Source: Muribaculaceae bacterium Isolate-037 (Harlan)
GTDB lineage: Bacteria; Bacteroidota; Bacteroidia; Bacteroidales; Muribaculaceae
Length of the DNA stretch: 64,000 nt
NCBI GenBank assembly: GCA_003762615.1
Contig: RIAZ01000004.1
Coordinates: forward strand, 153,481 to 217,480
Reading direction: 5' to 3'
Shown here: positions 40,803 through 50,442 of the stretch, piece after piece
How positions within the stretch are numbered: the first letter of the stretch is position 1
Layout of the letters: every line of letters begins with the position of its first letter
Notes under the pieces: generated by a model
Database searches by the model: none
Told to the model about the DNA's origin: nothing
What the model saw: the letters and a program-made list of their open reading frames with translations, nothing else
Made by a program: the position numbers and the translations under genes

Positions 40803-42527
40803 TTATACGGGTTTGTAATATTCTGTCGGATTAAGGAGTATCTCATCGACACCATGTCCGCCGGGAGTCATAGGAAAGACCATATCAGTCTCGTCAATAT
40901 TGACATTGAGCAGATATGCGCCATTATGTTCTCTCATCCGGCATACTGCATCTGCAAGGTTGTCTCTATGAGCCACATCTTCTGCTTTTATACCGTATGC
41001 TTCTGCTATGGTCTTAAAATCAGGGTTGACCATAGGGGTGGCACTGTATCTACTGTTGAAGAAAAGATGCTGCCATTGGCGCACATTGCCAAGGAAGTTG
41101 TTATTGAGCAACACAATCTTCACTCCGACGTTATATTCCATGATCATGCCAAGTTCCTGGATGGTCATCTGTAGTCCTCCATCTCCGACAAACAGTACGA
41201 CGTCACGGTCAGGTTTTCCAATCTTAGCTCCTATAGCCGCCGGAAGACCGAATCCCATAGTGCCAAGCCCACCGGAAGATATGACGCTTCTCGGAGATTT
41301 GAATCCGAAATAGCGGACACCGAACATCTGGTTCTGTCCGACATCAGTCACAAGTATTGCATTGTCGTCAAAAATCTTACTGACAATGGATACCACTTCT
41401 CCCATTAGCATTTTCCCATCAGGAGTAGATGCATTTATTTCTCTATCGATGACACGCTCTTCCTCCACTTTTTTATGGCGGCTGAAAGATTCGATCCAAT
41501 ATTTATTTGGAGTAGAGGTATTAATCAACGGGAGAAGCCTTTGCATCACAGAGCGGGCATCTCCATGGAGATGTAAATAGCTTTTGACTGTTTTGTCAAA
41601 CTCACTGGCATCAATATCAATATGTATTATTTTTGCATCAGGTGCATATTTTGCAGTATCACCGGTGACACGATCATCAAAACGCATGCCTATTGCAATG
41701 ATTACATCGGCTTTATTGGTATTTATGTTTGGCGCAAGATTTCCGTGCATGCCGAGCATTCCCATATTAAGAGGATGATCGGTAGGGATGGTAGAAAGAC
41801 CGAGCATTGTGCATCCCACAGGAATCCCTGCTTTTTCTGCGAATTTAACTAATTCGGCTTCAGCTTTAGCTATAGTCACTCCATGTCCGGAGATAATCAA
41901 AGGTTTTTCAGCCGAATTTATTATTTCGGCGGCTTTTTTCAATAAGTCGTCTGTCGGCTCCGGATCTGGATTATAACTTCTAATGAAATTACACGTGTCT
42001 AAATGATACTCAGCTTTATTTGTCTGGGCATCTTTTGCAATATCAATGACGACAGGTCCCGGACGTCCGGAATTAGCGATATAGAATGCACGAGCTATGG
42101 CAGGCGCAATATCCTCCGGGCGCCTGACTAATATAGCCCATTTTGTAACCGGAAGAGTCACGCTGACTACATCGCTTTCCTGAAAAGCATCTCTACCAAG
42201 TAAAGATGAGGGCACCTGTCCTGTAATAGCAACAATTGGCGTACTATCCATCAGTGCATCGTTAAGTCCTGTAATCAGATTCATCGCTCCGGGACCAGAC
42301 GTTGCAAATACGACTCCGGTTTTACCGGTAGCCCGAGCAAACCCTTCGGCAGCATGTATGGCACCTTGCTCATGGCGCGCGAGATAATGGCGTACTTTGT
42401 CGCTATAGTCATATAGACGGTCGTATACCGGCATTATTTGCCCTCCCGGATAACCGAATACCTGATCAACACCTTGGTCGATCAAGGCTTTTATCAGAAT
42501 CTCGGCACCTGTAAATTTTTCACTCAT
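40803..42527 (-). CDS. ilvB: Acetolactate synthase catalytic subunit
   Basis: Thiamine-diphosphate enzyme forming acetolactate from pyruvate. It has 574 residues from the ATG at 42527 (MSEKFTGAEIL); an upstream in-frame extension has no homology value. VFGYPGGQIMPVYD and RHEQGAIHAAEG (with the catalytic Glu in the ThDP site) are N-terminal. The ThDP/magnesium motif runs from GDGGLQMTIQEL to VLLNNNFLG (about 440-470). It lies 16 nt after ilvD and 13 nt before ilvN. Confidence 0.96.
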   Translation of the reverse strand: MSEKFTGAEILIKALIDQGVDQVFGYPGGQIMPVYDRLYDYSDKVRHYLARHEQGAIHAAEGFARATGKTGVVFATSGPGAMNLITGLNDALMDSTPIVAITGQVPSSLLGRDAFQESDVVSVTLPVTKWAILVRRPEDIAPAIARAFYIANSGRPGPVVIDIAKDAQTNKAEYHLDTCNFIRSYNPDPEPTDDLLKKAAEIINSAEKPLIISGHGVTIAKAEAELVKFAEKAGIPVGCTMLGLSTIPTDHPLNMGMLGMHGNLAPNINTNKADVIIAIGMRFDDRVTGDTAKYAPDAKIIHIDIDASEFDKTVKSYLHLHGDARSVMQRLLPLINTSTPNKYWIESFSRHKKVEEERVIDREINASTPDGKMLMGEVVSIVSKIFDDNAILVTDVGQNQMFGVRYFGFKSPRSVISSGGLGTMGFGLPAAIGAKIGKPDRDVVLFVGDGGLQMTIQELGMIMEYNVGVKIVLLNNNFLGNVRQWQHLFFNSRYSATPMVNPDFKTIAEAYGIKAEDVAHRDNLADAVCRMREHNGAYLLNVNIDETDMVFPMTPGGHGVDEILLNPTEYYKPV

Positions 42528-42543
42528 AAACGTGTGGATTATT

Positions 42544-44379
42544 TTATTCAATATTGGAACGAACCCCACCTTTGTCAGCGGAAGTCACAGCTGATGCGTA
42601 GGCTTTTAATGCGCGACTTATATATCGGTCGCGTCCTCTCGGACAGAAAGCATCCTTTCCATGAGCTTCCTCTTCCTTACGCCTGATGTTAAGCTCTTCA
42701 TCGGATAGCCTTACATTTATTGTCCGGTTTGGGATATCAATTTCAATTATGTCGCCATCTCTTACAAGGGCAATATCTCCACCGGCAGCAGCCTCCGGAG
42801 ATATATGCCCTATTGAAAGACCGGATGTGCCTCCAGAGAAACGACCGTCGGTAATTAATGCACATTCTTTTCCGAGATGCTTGCTTTTTATATAGCTTGT
42901 GGGATATAGCATTTCCTGCATTCCCGGACCCCCTTTAGGTCCCTCGAACGTAATCACCACGACGTCACCGCTCTTGACTTTGTCATTGAGGATTCCTTCC
43001 ACGGCTTCTTCCTGGCTATGGAAAACTTTGGCAGGACCAGAAAATTTGAAAATGCTTTCATCGACACCGGCTGTCTTTACCACACAACCATCTTTTGCAA
43101 TATTGCCTTTTAAGACAGCGAGTCCGCCATCTTTTACGTAGGCATGATCAAAGTCGCGAATACATCCGTTGGTTCTGTCGCTGTCAAGTTGTTTAAATTG
43201 GGAGTCTTGGCTTCCCATTACGGTTGTATGAATATGTCCCGGAGCGGAATGCCATAATAAATCAGCTTCCTCAGAATAGTCTTTACCTTCAATTGCATAC
43301 TTTTCAATTGCCTCGCCAAGAGTAAGTCCATCAACACGTTTGACCGAAGTGTCGATAAGATCTTTATCAGCCAATTGTTTCATGATAGAAAGTATTCCAC
43401 CTGCACGGTTTACGTCTTCTATATGATATTTGTTGGTATTTGGTGCGACTTTACATAATACCGGAGACTTACGAGACAGCATGTCAATATCCTCCATTTT
43501 GAAATCAGCCCCCGCCTCGTTTGCTACCGCAAGAAGGTGCAGGACGGTATTAGTGCTACCTCCCATAGCAATATCAAGCGTCATTGCATTGAGCATAGCA
43601 TTTCGAGTAGCGATGGAGCGAGGAAGTACGCTGTTGTCACCGTCCCTATAATATGCATAGGTATTTTCTACAATCTGCTTTGCAGCTTTTTTGAAAAGAT
43701 TGATTCTATTTTTGTGTGTCGCAAGAATAGTACCGTTCCCAGGCAGAGCTAATCCAATTGCTTCATTAAGCGAATTCATTGAATTGGCAGTGAACATGCC
43801 GGAACATGATCCACAAGTAGGACATCCCTCTTTTTCAAGATATTCCACCTCTTTGTCGGAAATAGAAGAGTCTGCAGAATCAATCATAATATCAATTAGG
43901 TCAAGTTTCCTTCCATTTAAGTCCCCCGCTTCCATAGGACCGCCAGATACGAATATCGTGGGGATATTCAGTCTCATAGCCGCCATGAGCATTCCGGGAG
44001 TAACCTTGTCACAATTGCTGATACATACCATGGCATCCGCCTTGTGAGCATTGACCATATATTCCACAGAGTCAGCGATCAGATCGCGAGAAGGAAGGGA
44101 ATAAAGCATACCGTCGTGCCCCATAGCAATACCATCATCGATTGCGATTGTATTAAATTCAGCAGCGAAACAACCAAGTTTCTCGATTTCGTGTTTTACA
44201 ATCTGACCGATTTCATGCAGATGTGTGTGTCCCGGGACAAATTGGGTAAATGAATTTACAACCGCAATTATCGGTTTTCCCATTTGCTCCTCTTTCATTC
44301 CATTTGCTCTCCATAAGGCTCTTGCCCCTGCCATTCTTCTTCCAAAAGTGCTGGCATAACTTCTTAGCTGATTTACCAT
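42544..44379 (-). CDS. ilvD: Dihydroxy-acid dehydratase
   Basis: Iron-sulfur enzyme dehydrating the dihydroxy acids to 2-keto acids. It has 611 residues from the ATG at 44379 ([20 protein letters not shown]). Cluster and metal motifs are visible: [28 protein letters not shown], and [19 protein letters not shown] near the C-terminus. The open frame extends upstream to a TTG inside the promoter, which is not a real start. First gene of the ilvD-ilvB-ilvN-ilvC operon. Confidence 0.96.
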   Translation of the reverse strand: MVNQLRSYASTFGRRMAGARALWRANGMKEEQMGKPIIAVVNSFTQFVPGHTHLHEIGQIVKHEIEKLGCFAAEFNTIAIDDGIAMGHDGMLYSLPSRDLIADSVEYMVNAHKADAMVCISNCDKVTPGMLMAAMRLNIPTIFVSGGPMEAGDLNGRKLDLIDIMIDSADSSISDKEVEYLEKEGCPTCGSCSGMFTANSMNSLNEAIGLALPGNGTILATHKNRINLFKKAAKQIVENTYAYYRDGDNSVLPRSIATRNAMLNAMTLDIAMGGSTNTVLHLLAVANEAGADFKMEDIDMLSRKSPVLCKVAPNTNKYHIEDVNRAGGILSIMKQLADKDLIDTSVKRVDGLTLGEAIEKYAIEGKDYSEEADLLWHSAPGHIHTTVMGSQDSQFKQLDSDRTNGCIRDFDHAYVKDGGLAVLKGNIAKDGCVVKTAGVDESIFKFSGPAKVFHSQEEAVEGILNDKVKSGDVVVITFEGPKGGPGMQEMLYPTSYIKSKHLGKECALITDGRFSGGTSGLSIGHISPEAAAGGDIALVRDGDIIEIDIPNRTINVRLSDEELNIRRKEEEAHGKDAFCPRGRDRYISRALKAYASAVTSADKGGVRSNIE

Positions 44380-44401
44380 AATTAATATACCTGTAGAATT
44401 A

Positions 44402-44432
44402 GGCACGAGAAATGTATGATAAGAATCGTGCC
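44402..44432 (-). promoter_or_regulatory. Hairpin in the ilvD leader
   Basis: A 7-bp G/C-rich stem (GGCACGA with TCGTGCC; 44402-44408 and 44426-44432) lies in the 75-nt leader between the promoter and the ilvD ATG. There is no leader peptide and no T-run, so classic attenuation is unlikely. A protein- or RNA-based control site is possible. Confidence 0.45.
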
Positions 44433-44459
44433 AATCTGTGTTATAATGGAAAATTTTGG

Positions 44460-44491
44460 CAAATTTATGCAAGTTTTTTGAAAATTGCAAA
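44460..44491 (-). promoter_or_regulatory. Promoter of the ilvDBNC operon
   Basis: On the reverse strand TTTG (44488-44491), an exact 20-bp spacer and TAAATTTG (44460-44467) match the Bacteroidetes consensus. Confidence 0.75.
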
Positions 44492-44571
44492 TAGTTCGCC
44501 TATTATTTCTACAAAATATACAAATGAAGCGAAAATTTGATTATTTAGTGGAATGTGTGTTTAAAATTAAT

Positions 44572-44603
44572 GTCAGACTGACATGATATCATGTCAGTCT
44601 GAC
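44572..44603. terminator. Perfect 32-bp palindrome, probable asnA terminator
   Basis: Arms 44572-44587 and 44588-44603 are exact complements with no spacer. On the reverse strand it follows asnA by about 95 nt and is trailed by an A/T-rich stretch. It could instead be a binding site acting on the ilv promoter about 80 bp downstream. Confidence 0.5.
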
Positions 44604-44697
44604 TGCAAATGAATAATTATTAAATATTCTAAAAATATTGATTGGGTGTTGTAAATGGAAAGTCAAAAATCAATTATTTACCAAAATATACTCACAT

Positions 44698-45732
44698 TTA
44701 CATGAGGATAATTCCGGCTTTCTTACAAGTTTCAATCTGTTCGTCCGGCCAAATAGAGGCTTGTACCTCTCCGATATGCGCCTTTTGTAAAAGGAACATA
44801 CAGAGCCGGCTCTGTCCGATGCCTCCGCCAATGGAAAATGGAAGCTGATGGTTGAGAAGACGTTTGTGGAAGTTTAATTCTGATCGTTCGGGACAACCTC
44901 TAAGTTGCAACTGAGTCATAAGAGATTCAGGACTGACCCTTATTCCCATTGAAGATAGTTCAAAAGAGCGTCCGAGGACAGAATCCCATACGAGGATGTC
45001 ACCGTTAAGTCCTTTGTATCCCTCACCATTGTCGGAGATCCAATCATCATAATCCGGAGCTCGTCCATCATGAGGTTTCCCGTCACCGAGCGGTGCTCCT
45101 ATACCAATAAGAAAAACGGCACCATATTTTTTTGTAATTTCAGATTCCCGTTGAGTTGGAGTTAAATCAGGATACATCTGTCGAAGATCTTCACTATGAA
45201 TGAATGTGATCTGTTCAGGCAATCTGGGAGTTATATGAGGAAATCTCTCGAAAACCTTTTTTTCTGTTTCTCTCATAGCCTGGTAAATCTTCCTGACGGT
45301 ATCTTTTAGATATTCAAGATTGCGATCTTCTTCCCGAATAGTCTTTTCCCAATCCCATTGATCCACATAAAGAGAATGTAGATTATCAAGTTCCTCATCC
45401 GCACGAATTGCATTCATATCGGTATAAATACCATATCCCGGAGCAATATCGTATGCGCCTAATTTAGCTCTTTTCCATTTGGCAAGAGAATGCACAACTT
45501 CTGCTTTGCGTTCATTAAGTGCCTTTACCGGGAAAGATACAGCACGTTCCACACCGTTAAGGTCATCATTTAATCCGGTACCCGAAAGCACGAATAGTGG
45601 TGCGGTGACTCTTCTGAGTCCAAGAGCTTCAGAAAGTTTCTTTTGGAAATCTTTCTTAATCATCTTTATTGCAATCTCGGTAGTTTCGGGAAGCAATTTC
45701 AGTTTATAGTTTTGAGGAATAATCAAACTCAT
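44698..45732 (-). CDS. asnA: Aspartate--ammonia ligase (AsnA type)
   Basis: Makes asparagine from aspartate, ammonia and ATP. Its 344 residues resemble class II tRNA-synthetase catalytic cores, as is usual for AsnA (330-350). Motifs: VTAPLFV with GTGLNDDLNGVERAV (about 42-66), KWKRAKLGAY, LYVDQWDWEK, and the C-terminal GGGIGQSRLCMFLL (about 302-315). Its own promoter precedes it. Confidence 0.95.
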   Translation of the reverse strand: MSLIIPQNYKLKLLPETTEIAIKMIKKDFQKKLSEALGLRRVTAPLFVLSGTGLNDDLNGVERAVSFPVKALNERKAEVVHSLAKWKRAKLGAYDIAPGYGIYTDMNAIRADEELDNLHSLYVDQWDWEKTIREEDRNLEYLKDTVRKIYQAMRETEKKVFERFPHITPRLPEQITFIHSEDLRQMYPDLTPTQRESEITKKYGAVFLIGIGAPLGDGKPHDGRAPDYDDWISDNGEGYKGLNGDILVWDSVLGRSFELSSMGIRVSPESLMTQLQLRGCPERSELNFHKRLLNHQLPFSIGGGIGQSRLCMFLLQKAHIGEVQASIWPDEQIETCKKAGIILM

Positions 45733-45784
45733 ATTTTTAATGATTGATATGAATAATTGAAATGAATTGAAGTAATCAATAATG

Positions 45785-45816
45785 CAAAGTTAATGACATT
45801 TTTTTATATAAACAAT
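45785..45816 (-). promoter_or_regulatory. Promoter of asnA
   Basis: On the reverse strand ATTG (45813-45816), a 20-bp spacer and TAACTTTG (45785-45792). Leader of about 50 nt. Confidence 0.7.
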
Positions 45817-45933
45817 AAAATTAACAACAAATGTCAATTAAATTTTAATAATAATGGAAATTGGAAAAGTGTCTTCAAGGGATTCCGTTAAAAATCATGC
45901 AGTTGATAGAATCATTTGACAGCTTTCCTATTG

Positions 45934-46938
45934 TTATCCAAAAATGATCCTGTTGATCTCTTCAAGTTCATCATTTGAAAAAGAAACATTATCGACGCAT
46001 TTTAAAGAATCGGCGAGTTGATTGACTGAGCTGCTGCCAACAATCACGGAAGTCACCCGATCATCTTTTAAAACCCAGGATAATGCCATTTGGGCAAGAG
46101 TCTGACCTCGTTCCCCAGCTATTATTTTTAATGCATTCAGTTTATTGATCCATTCTGGAGTGATTTTCTCTTGCTTGAGAAATTTATTTTTAGCAGCTCG
46201 TGAATCTTCAGGTATACCATTAATATATCTGTCGGTTAGCATACCCTGTTCCAAAGGAGAGAATGCAGTGAATCCCACTCCGTTCTCCTTGGCTTGAGTA
46301 AGTGTGCCCGCTGATTCGACCGTTCTGTCGATCATATTATATCTTCCTTGATATATGAGGCATGGCACGTCATGATTATTAAGATAGGTAAATGCATATT
46401 GGGTCGCCTCAAATGGCCATTTTGAAATACCTATATAAAGGGCTTTCCCGCTCCGCACTATGTCTACAAGAGCCTGGAGTGTCTCTCTGACAGGAGTGTC
46501 GGGGTCAAAACGATGACTATAGAAGATATCAACATAATCGAGGTTCATTCTTTTAAGGCTTTGATCAAGGGATGCCATTAGATATTTCCTGGATCCACCG
46601 ATACCATAGGGACCTTTCCACATATCATAGCCTGCCTTAGTGGTTATTATCATCTCATCGCGATATGGACGAAATGACGACTTCATGATTTGCCCGAATG
46701 TCTCCTCGGCAGACCCGTAAGGAGGGCCATAATTATTTGCAAGATCAAAGCAGGTTATTCCATGATCAAAAGCATAGTGAAGTATTTTGCGGCAATTTGA
46801 TAGAGTGTCGACTGCCCCGAAGTTGTGCCATAATCCTAATGAAACTCGAGGTAGTAAAATTCCACTCTCGCCACATCTCATATATGACATGCCGGATTCA
46901 TATCGGTCTTCAAGAGGGGAATAGATGTTTTCTGTCAT
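45934..46938 (-). CDS. Aldo/keto reductase, YghZ/MgrA-like
   Basis: A 334-residue NADPH-dependent reductase with the AKR TIM-barrel. The catalytic tetrad is visible: Asp in ITCFDLANNYG, Tyr in the same stretch, Lys in ITTKAGYDMW and His in IFYSHRFDPDTP. FDLANNYGPPYGSAEETFG and MWKGPYGIGGSRKYL are the hallmarks of the AKR14 (L-glyceraldehyde-3-phosphate reductase/YghZ) group. The nucleotide motif IVGSSSVNQL is near the C-terminus. Role: probably detoxification of reactive aldehydes. Stands alone upstream of asnA. Confidence 0.88.
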   Translation of the reverse strand: MTENIYSPLEDRYESGMSYMRCGESGILLPRVSLGLWHNFGAVDTLSNCRKILHYAFDHGITCFDLANNYGPPYGSAEETFGQIMKSSFRPYRDEMIITTKAGYDMWKGPYGIGGSRKYLMASLDQSLKRMNLDYVDIFYSHRFDPDTPVRETLQALVDIVRSGKALYIGISKWPFEATQYAFTYLNNHDVPCLIYQGRYNMIDRTVESAGTLTQAKENGVGFTAFSPLEQGMLTDRYINGIPEDSRAAKNKFLKQEKITPEWINKLNALKIIAGERGQTLAQMALSWVLKDDRVTSVIVGSSSVNQLADSLKCVDNVSFSNDELEEINRIIFG

Positions 46939-47121
46939 GGGAGTATATTGTTTAATATGGTTGTAAACATTGATATGAGATGACTAAATAACGATTACAA
47001 AAAAGATAAATTGTTAAATCTATAGAAAAATAAATGTAGGAACAAACATCTAAATGATTGCTGATAGAGTAGAATAAGGGCGATTAACGCAAAAAAAAGA
47101 TTTTTCATTTTACATGGTATT

Positions 47122-47153
47122 TTTGCTTAAATAAAATAAAATACATAACTTTG
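47122..47153 (+). promoter_or_regulatory. Promoter of the btuBGFC operon
   Basis: TTTG (47122-47125), an exact 20-bp spacer and TAACTTTG (47146-47153). Transcription should begin just before the riboswitch. Confidence 0.8.
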
Positions 47154-47155
47154 CA

Positions 47156-47270
47156 ACACCGAAATAGAGGAACAGGTTGAAATTTCCTGACAGTCTCGCT
47201 ACGGTAATAGTCCGACCCTCTTTTAAATCAATCATTAAGATTGCTAATAATAATTTGTTTTTCTTCGAGG
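47156..47270 (+). ncRNA. Cobalamin riboswitch
   Basis: The segment 47167-47218 follows the cobalamin aptamer consensus: GAGGAACAGGTTGAAA, then TTTCCTGACAGTCTCGC, then TACGGTAATAG. These correspond to the B12-box parts GGGAA...GGTGAAA...TCC...ACwGCCCGC...ACTGTAA. AGAGG at 47166-47170 pairs with CCTCT at 47217-47221, closing the core. The stretch to the btuB ATG at 47271 would be the expression platform, probably blocking translation when cobalamin is bound. Downstream genes btuB, btuG, btuF and btuC fit. Confidence 0.82.
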
Positions 47271-49316
47271 ATGAGAAAACATATACTGACATCATTAATC
47301 AGCATGCTAAGTATCGTCCCGGCTCATTCAGTCGGGACGAATGCATATATATCGGTATCTGCTTCTGATATTCCAGATGGCAGAAAGTCTGTTGATACAG
47401 TAAGTTCAGATTTACCGAATATTGAAGTCAAATCATTGAAGAATAAAAAGAGGGTCAGTTCATCAACACCTCAGTATAATCTGGATTCAGAAATTATCAG
47501 GCAGACCGGCATCACCGATATATCAGAAGCCATGCGAAGACTCCCTGGAGTGAATCTGCGTGATTATGGAGGAGCCGGCGGATTGAAAACCGTCTCCGTA
47601 AGAGGCTTGGGTTCAGAGCATACGGCAGTCATCTATGACGGGGTCTCGTTGAGTGATTGTCAGAGTGGGCAGATAGATCTTTCCAGATATTCCATAGATA
47701 ATGTGAGATCGTTGTCGTTGTATTCAGGAGATAATGACGATATTTTCTTGCCGGCAAAGGCAGCCGCCTCAGCATCTTCGCTTTATATATCATCGTTTAC
47801 CTCTACTGATGATGCCGATTTTCACTTAAAGTCTCAAATGAAGATCGGGTCATTCGGTTATTATAATCCATATATAAGGTTGGGTAAGGGTAATGATAAT
47901 GATAGGGGATTTTCATATTCTGCAAATGCCGAATACATCCATTCTGAGAATGATTATCCATTTATCCTGACAAACGGAGATCTGATTACCCATGAGAAGC
48001 GTGAAAACTCACGTATGAATTCATGGCTTGGGGAATTTAACGGGATGTATAGATTTGGGGATTCTTCAAGAATTGTTGGAAAGGTCTATTATTATGACAA
48101 TTCAAGGGATCTACCAGGTCAGGTGATATATTATGTGAATGGCAGTAATGAACATCTGAGAGACAGAAATTTTTTCGGACAGTTTCAATATAAGGGAAGG
48201 TTATCTTCAAAATTTTCATTGGCATCAACTGCAAAATTCAATTGGTCGTCTTCCCGATATACAGACATAGATGGCAAATATCCAGGTGGCATTCTTGATA
48301 ACTATTATATCCAGCGGGAAACTTATTTTACCGGAGCGTTGCTCTTCACGCCATTCTCCGGTTTTTCAATGGATTATTCACTGGATTGGTCATGGAATAA
48401 CTTGTCAAGCAATCTTAAGACAGATATTCGTCCTTATCGGAATTCCATACTCCAGACGTTGGCAGCCAAATATAAAGTGTGGCGACTGACCGTAATGGCG
48501 CGCGCACTGTATTCTTTGTATATCAATAAAGCAAAGGATGGAGATGCCGGTAAAGATAATCGCAGATTGTCGCCATCGGTAATGCTAAGTCTAAAACCAA
48601 TAGCTGATGTGGGTTGGTATATCAGAACTTCTTATAAGAATATTTTCAGAGTACCAACATTTAATGAGGCATACTTTGATCATTATGGGAGTATAAATCT
48701 TGATCCGGAGATTACAGATCAATTTAATTTCGGGATGACATTTGAATCAAATGCGACATTCCTATCTAATATCACCTTGACGTGTGACGGCTACATCAAT
48801 CATGTTAAGAATAAGATTGTGGCCGTACCGTATAATATGTTTGTTTGGAGAATGACAAATCTTGGCAAGGTCCGTGTGTTTGGGCTTGATGCTACGATTA
48901 GTTCGGAATATGTTGTTACTGACAAGCAATCGTTGATTTTGACGGGCAGTTATTCTTATCAACGTGCACAACCGCGAACAAATCCAGGAAGTTCGGAATG
49001 GATGAAGCAGGTAGCTTATATCCCGCTTAATTCTGGATCCGCTTCTCTCTCTTGGCTTAATTCATGGGTGAATGGAGTGATTCACTTTACAGGATGCAGC
49101 CCACGATATACGACCAATTCTAATATTCCGGAAACAAAAATTGATGGATATTGTGATTTTGGATTTTCCGTCTCAAGAACATTCATGTTGAAAAACAAGA
49201 ATAAATTTCGTATCCAGGGAGATTTATTAAATGTATTTAACAGGCAGTATGAGATAGTTGCACGATATCCAATGCCTGGAAGATCATGGAAAATAAGTGT
49301 TGAATTTGAAATGTAA
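47271..49316 (+). CDS. btuB: TonB-dependent cobalamin receptor BtuB
   Basis: Outer-membrane transporter of corrinoids. It has 681 residues from the ATG at 47271 (MRKHILTSLISMLSIVPAHS, signal peptide); an in-frame TTG at 47241 lies in the riboswitch and is rejected. The plug domain is at about 65-190 (ISEAMRRLPGVNLRDYGGAG, VSVRGLGSEHTAVIYDGV). The rest is a 22-strand-type barrel ending NRQYEIVARYPMPGRSWKISVEFEM, with terminal aromatic/Met residues. Its place behind a cobalamin riboswitch and before btuG, btuF and btuC identifies the substrate. No carboxypeptidase-like N-terminal domain, so not a SusC. Confidence 0.9.
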   Translation: MRKHILTSLISMLSIVPAHSVGTNAYISVSASDIPDGRKSVDTVSSDLPNIEVKSLKNKKRVSSSTPQYNLDSEIIRQTGITDISEAMRRLPGVNLRDYGGAGGLKTVSVRGLGSEHTAVIYDGVSLSDCQSGQIDLSRYSIDNVRSLSLYSGDNDDIFLPAKAAASASSLYISSFTSTDDADFHLKSQMKIGSFGYYNPYIRLGKGNDNDRGFSYSANAEYIHSENDYPFILTNGDLITHEKRENSRMNSWLGEFNGMYRFGDSSRIVGKVYYYDNSRDLPGQVIYYVNGSNEHLRDRNFFGQFQYKGRLSSKFSLASTAKFNWSSSRYTDIDGKYPGGILDNYYIQRETYFTGALLFTPFSGFSMDYSLDWSWNNLSSNLKTDIRPYRNSILQTLAAKYKVWRLTVMARALYSLYINKAKDGDAGKDNRRLSPSVMLSLKPIADVGWYIRTSYKNIFRVPTFNEAYFDHYGSINLDPEITDQFNFGMTFESNATFLSNITLTCDGYINHVKNKIVAVPYNMFVWRMTNLGKVRVFGLDATISSEYVVTDKQSLILTGSYSYQRAQPRTNPGSSEWMKQVAYIPLNSGSASLSWLNSWVNGVIHFTGCSPRYTTNSNIPETKIDGYCDFGFSVSRTFMLKNKNKFRIQGDLLNVFNRQYEIVARYPMPGRSWKISVEFEM

Positions 49317-49359
49317 TGCATTACAATCTAATTTCATATTAACAAAAGTTATTTTAGAG

Positions 49360-50442
49360 ATGAGAAAGAATTTTATTTATTTTGGCATGATTGCCATGAT
49401 ATCAGCATCGTTGACGGGATGTAGCGATGAGCCGAATGATAAAAATCCGATACCGGATTTGCCGACAACCTCAAATGGAGCCTACATCTTGAATCAAGGG
49501 AATTACGGGTCAAAAATAGAGGGTTCCCTTAACTTCATCAATTATTCTGTATCAAAGATTTCACGAGATTTATTCCGTACCTACAATAAGCGTAGCCTGG
49601 GTGACACCCCTCAATGTGGTATTGCTTATGGCTCAAAGTTGTATTTGGGCGTATATGGGTCAAATACAATTGAAATCATAGACAAAGTGACCTATAAATC
49701 ACTCCTTCAAATTTCCCTTTCTGATAAAGTCGGTCAGTCTCCGCGTTCTATGGTGGCAAAGGATGGGAAGGTGTATGTGTCGATGTATAATGGGTATGTA
49801 TGCAGTCTTGATACGTTGACCCAAACAATAGACAAAACGGTAAAAGTAGGTCCTAATCCTGAGATTATCGCAATTTACGATGATAAAATCTTTGTACCCA
49901 ATTCTGATGGGATGAATCATCCAAATTACGGAAAAACAGCGTCAATCATTCCGCTGGCAACCTTCGGTACGGAGGGAACATCGGAGACATTTGAAGTCCC
50001 TCTAAATCCAAAGCAATTCCTTACTAATGGGTCATCTCTTTTTATTCTTGCTTTAGGGAACTACGTCGATATTCCCAATGCTCTTTATAAAGTTGATAGT
50101 GACTATAAATGTAAGTTTATTGCTAATGCGACAAAAGCAGCAATAAAGGATAATTTCATCTATATCATAGATGCCCCATGGGGAGGAGAGGTAGCCTATT
50201 CGCGTTATGATATCAATAGTGAGGAGTTGACGAATTTGGATATTAAAAATATAGATGCACCCTCTGGGTTGGGCGTTGATCCCATCACGGGGAATATATT
50301 TATTTCCTCGTATCCTCTTGATAATGGCGATATTAGTTATAGTTTGCCAGGCTATGTCTGCGAATATGATTCCAACGGAGTCTATAAGAATAAATATGAT
50401 TCCGGGGTAGGAGACACTTGTATTTTCTTTGATTTAGAATGA
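49360..50442 (+). CDS. btuG: Cobalamin-binding surface lipoprotein BtuG
   Basis: A surface lipoprotein with a YncE-like beta-propeller that captures corrinoids on top of BtuB in gut Bacteroides. It has 360 residues from the ATG at 49360. The lipobox SLTGC is followed by SDEPND, an acidic lipoprotein-export signal for surface exposure. The mature part has repeated blades, with GNYGSKIEGSLNFIN, GVYGSNTIEIIDK, NPEIIAIYDDKIFVPN and SGLGVDPITGNIFIS. The start at 49297 is not used because it lies inside btuB. Its stop overlaps the btuF start (ATGA). Confidence 0.87.
   Translation: MRKNFIYFGMIAMISASLTGCSDEPNDKNPIPDLPTTSNGAYILNQGNYGSKIEGSLNFINYSVSKISRDLFRTYNKRSLGDTPQCGIAYGSKLYLGVYGSNTIEIIDKVTYKSLLQISLSDKVGQSPRSMVAKDGKVYVSMYNGYVCSLDTLTQTIDKTVKVGPNPEIIAIYDDKIFVPNSDGMNHPNYGKTASIIPLATFGTEGTSETFEVPLNPKQFLTNGSSLFILALGNYVDIPNALYKVDSDYKCKFIANATKAAIKDNFIYIIDAPWGGEVAYSRYDINSEELTNLDIKNIDAPSGLGVDPITGNIFISSYPLDNGDISYSLPGYVCEYDSNGVYKNKYDSGVGDTCIFFDLE

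Larger units (their letters stand above)
44380..44697. other. Intergenic region between asnA and ilvD
   Basis: 318 nt holding the ilvD leader hairpin (44402-44432), the ilv promoter (44460-44491) and a perfect 32-bp palindrome (44572-44603). The rest is A/T-rich with nothing recognisable. Confidence 0.7.
46939..47270. other. Intergenic region before btuB
   Basis: 332 nt between the divergent aldo/keto reductase and btuB. It contains the btu promoter (47122-47153) and the cobalamin riboswitch (about 47156-47270). The part nearer the reductase (46939-47100) is A/T-rich with nothing recognisable. Confidence 0.75.

Noticed and set aside
40790..40855. Upstream start of ilvN (22 extra codons)
   Set aside because: It overlaps the ilvB coding end; the ACT-domain N-terminus starts at the ATG at 40789.
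44380..44490. Upstream start of ilvD (37 extra codons)
   Set aside because: The TTG lies inside the promoter; the family N-terminus begins at the ATG at 44379.
47241..47270. Upstream TTG start for btuB
   Set aside because: It lies in the riboswitch expression platform and precedes the natural signal peptide that starts at the ATG at 47271.
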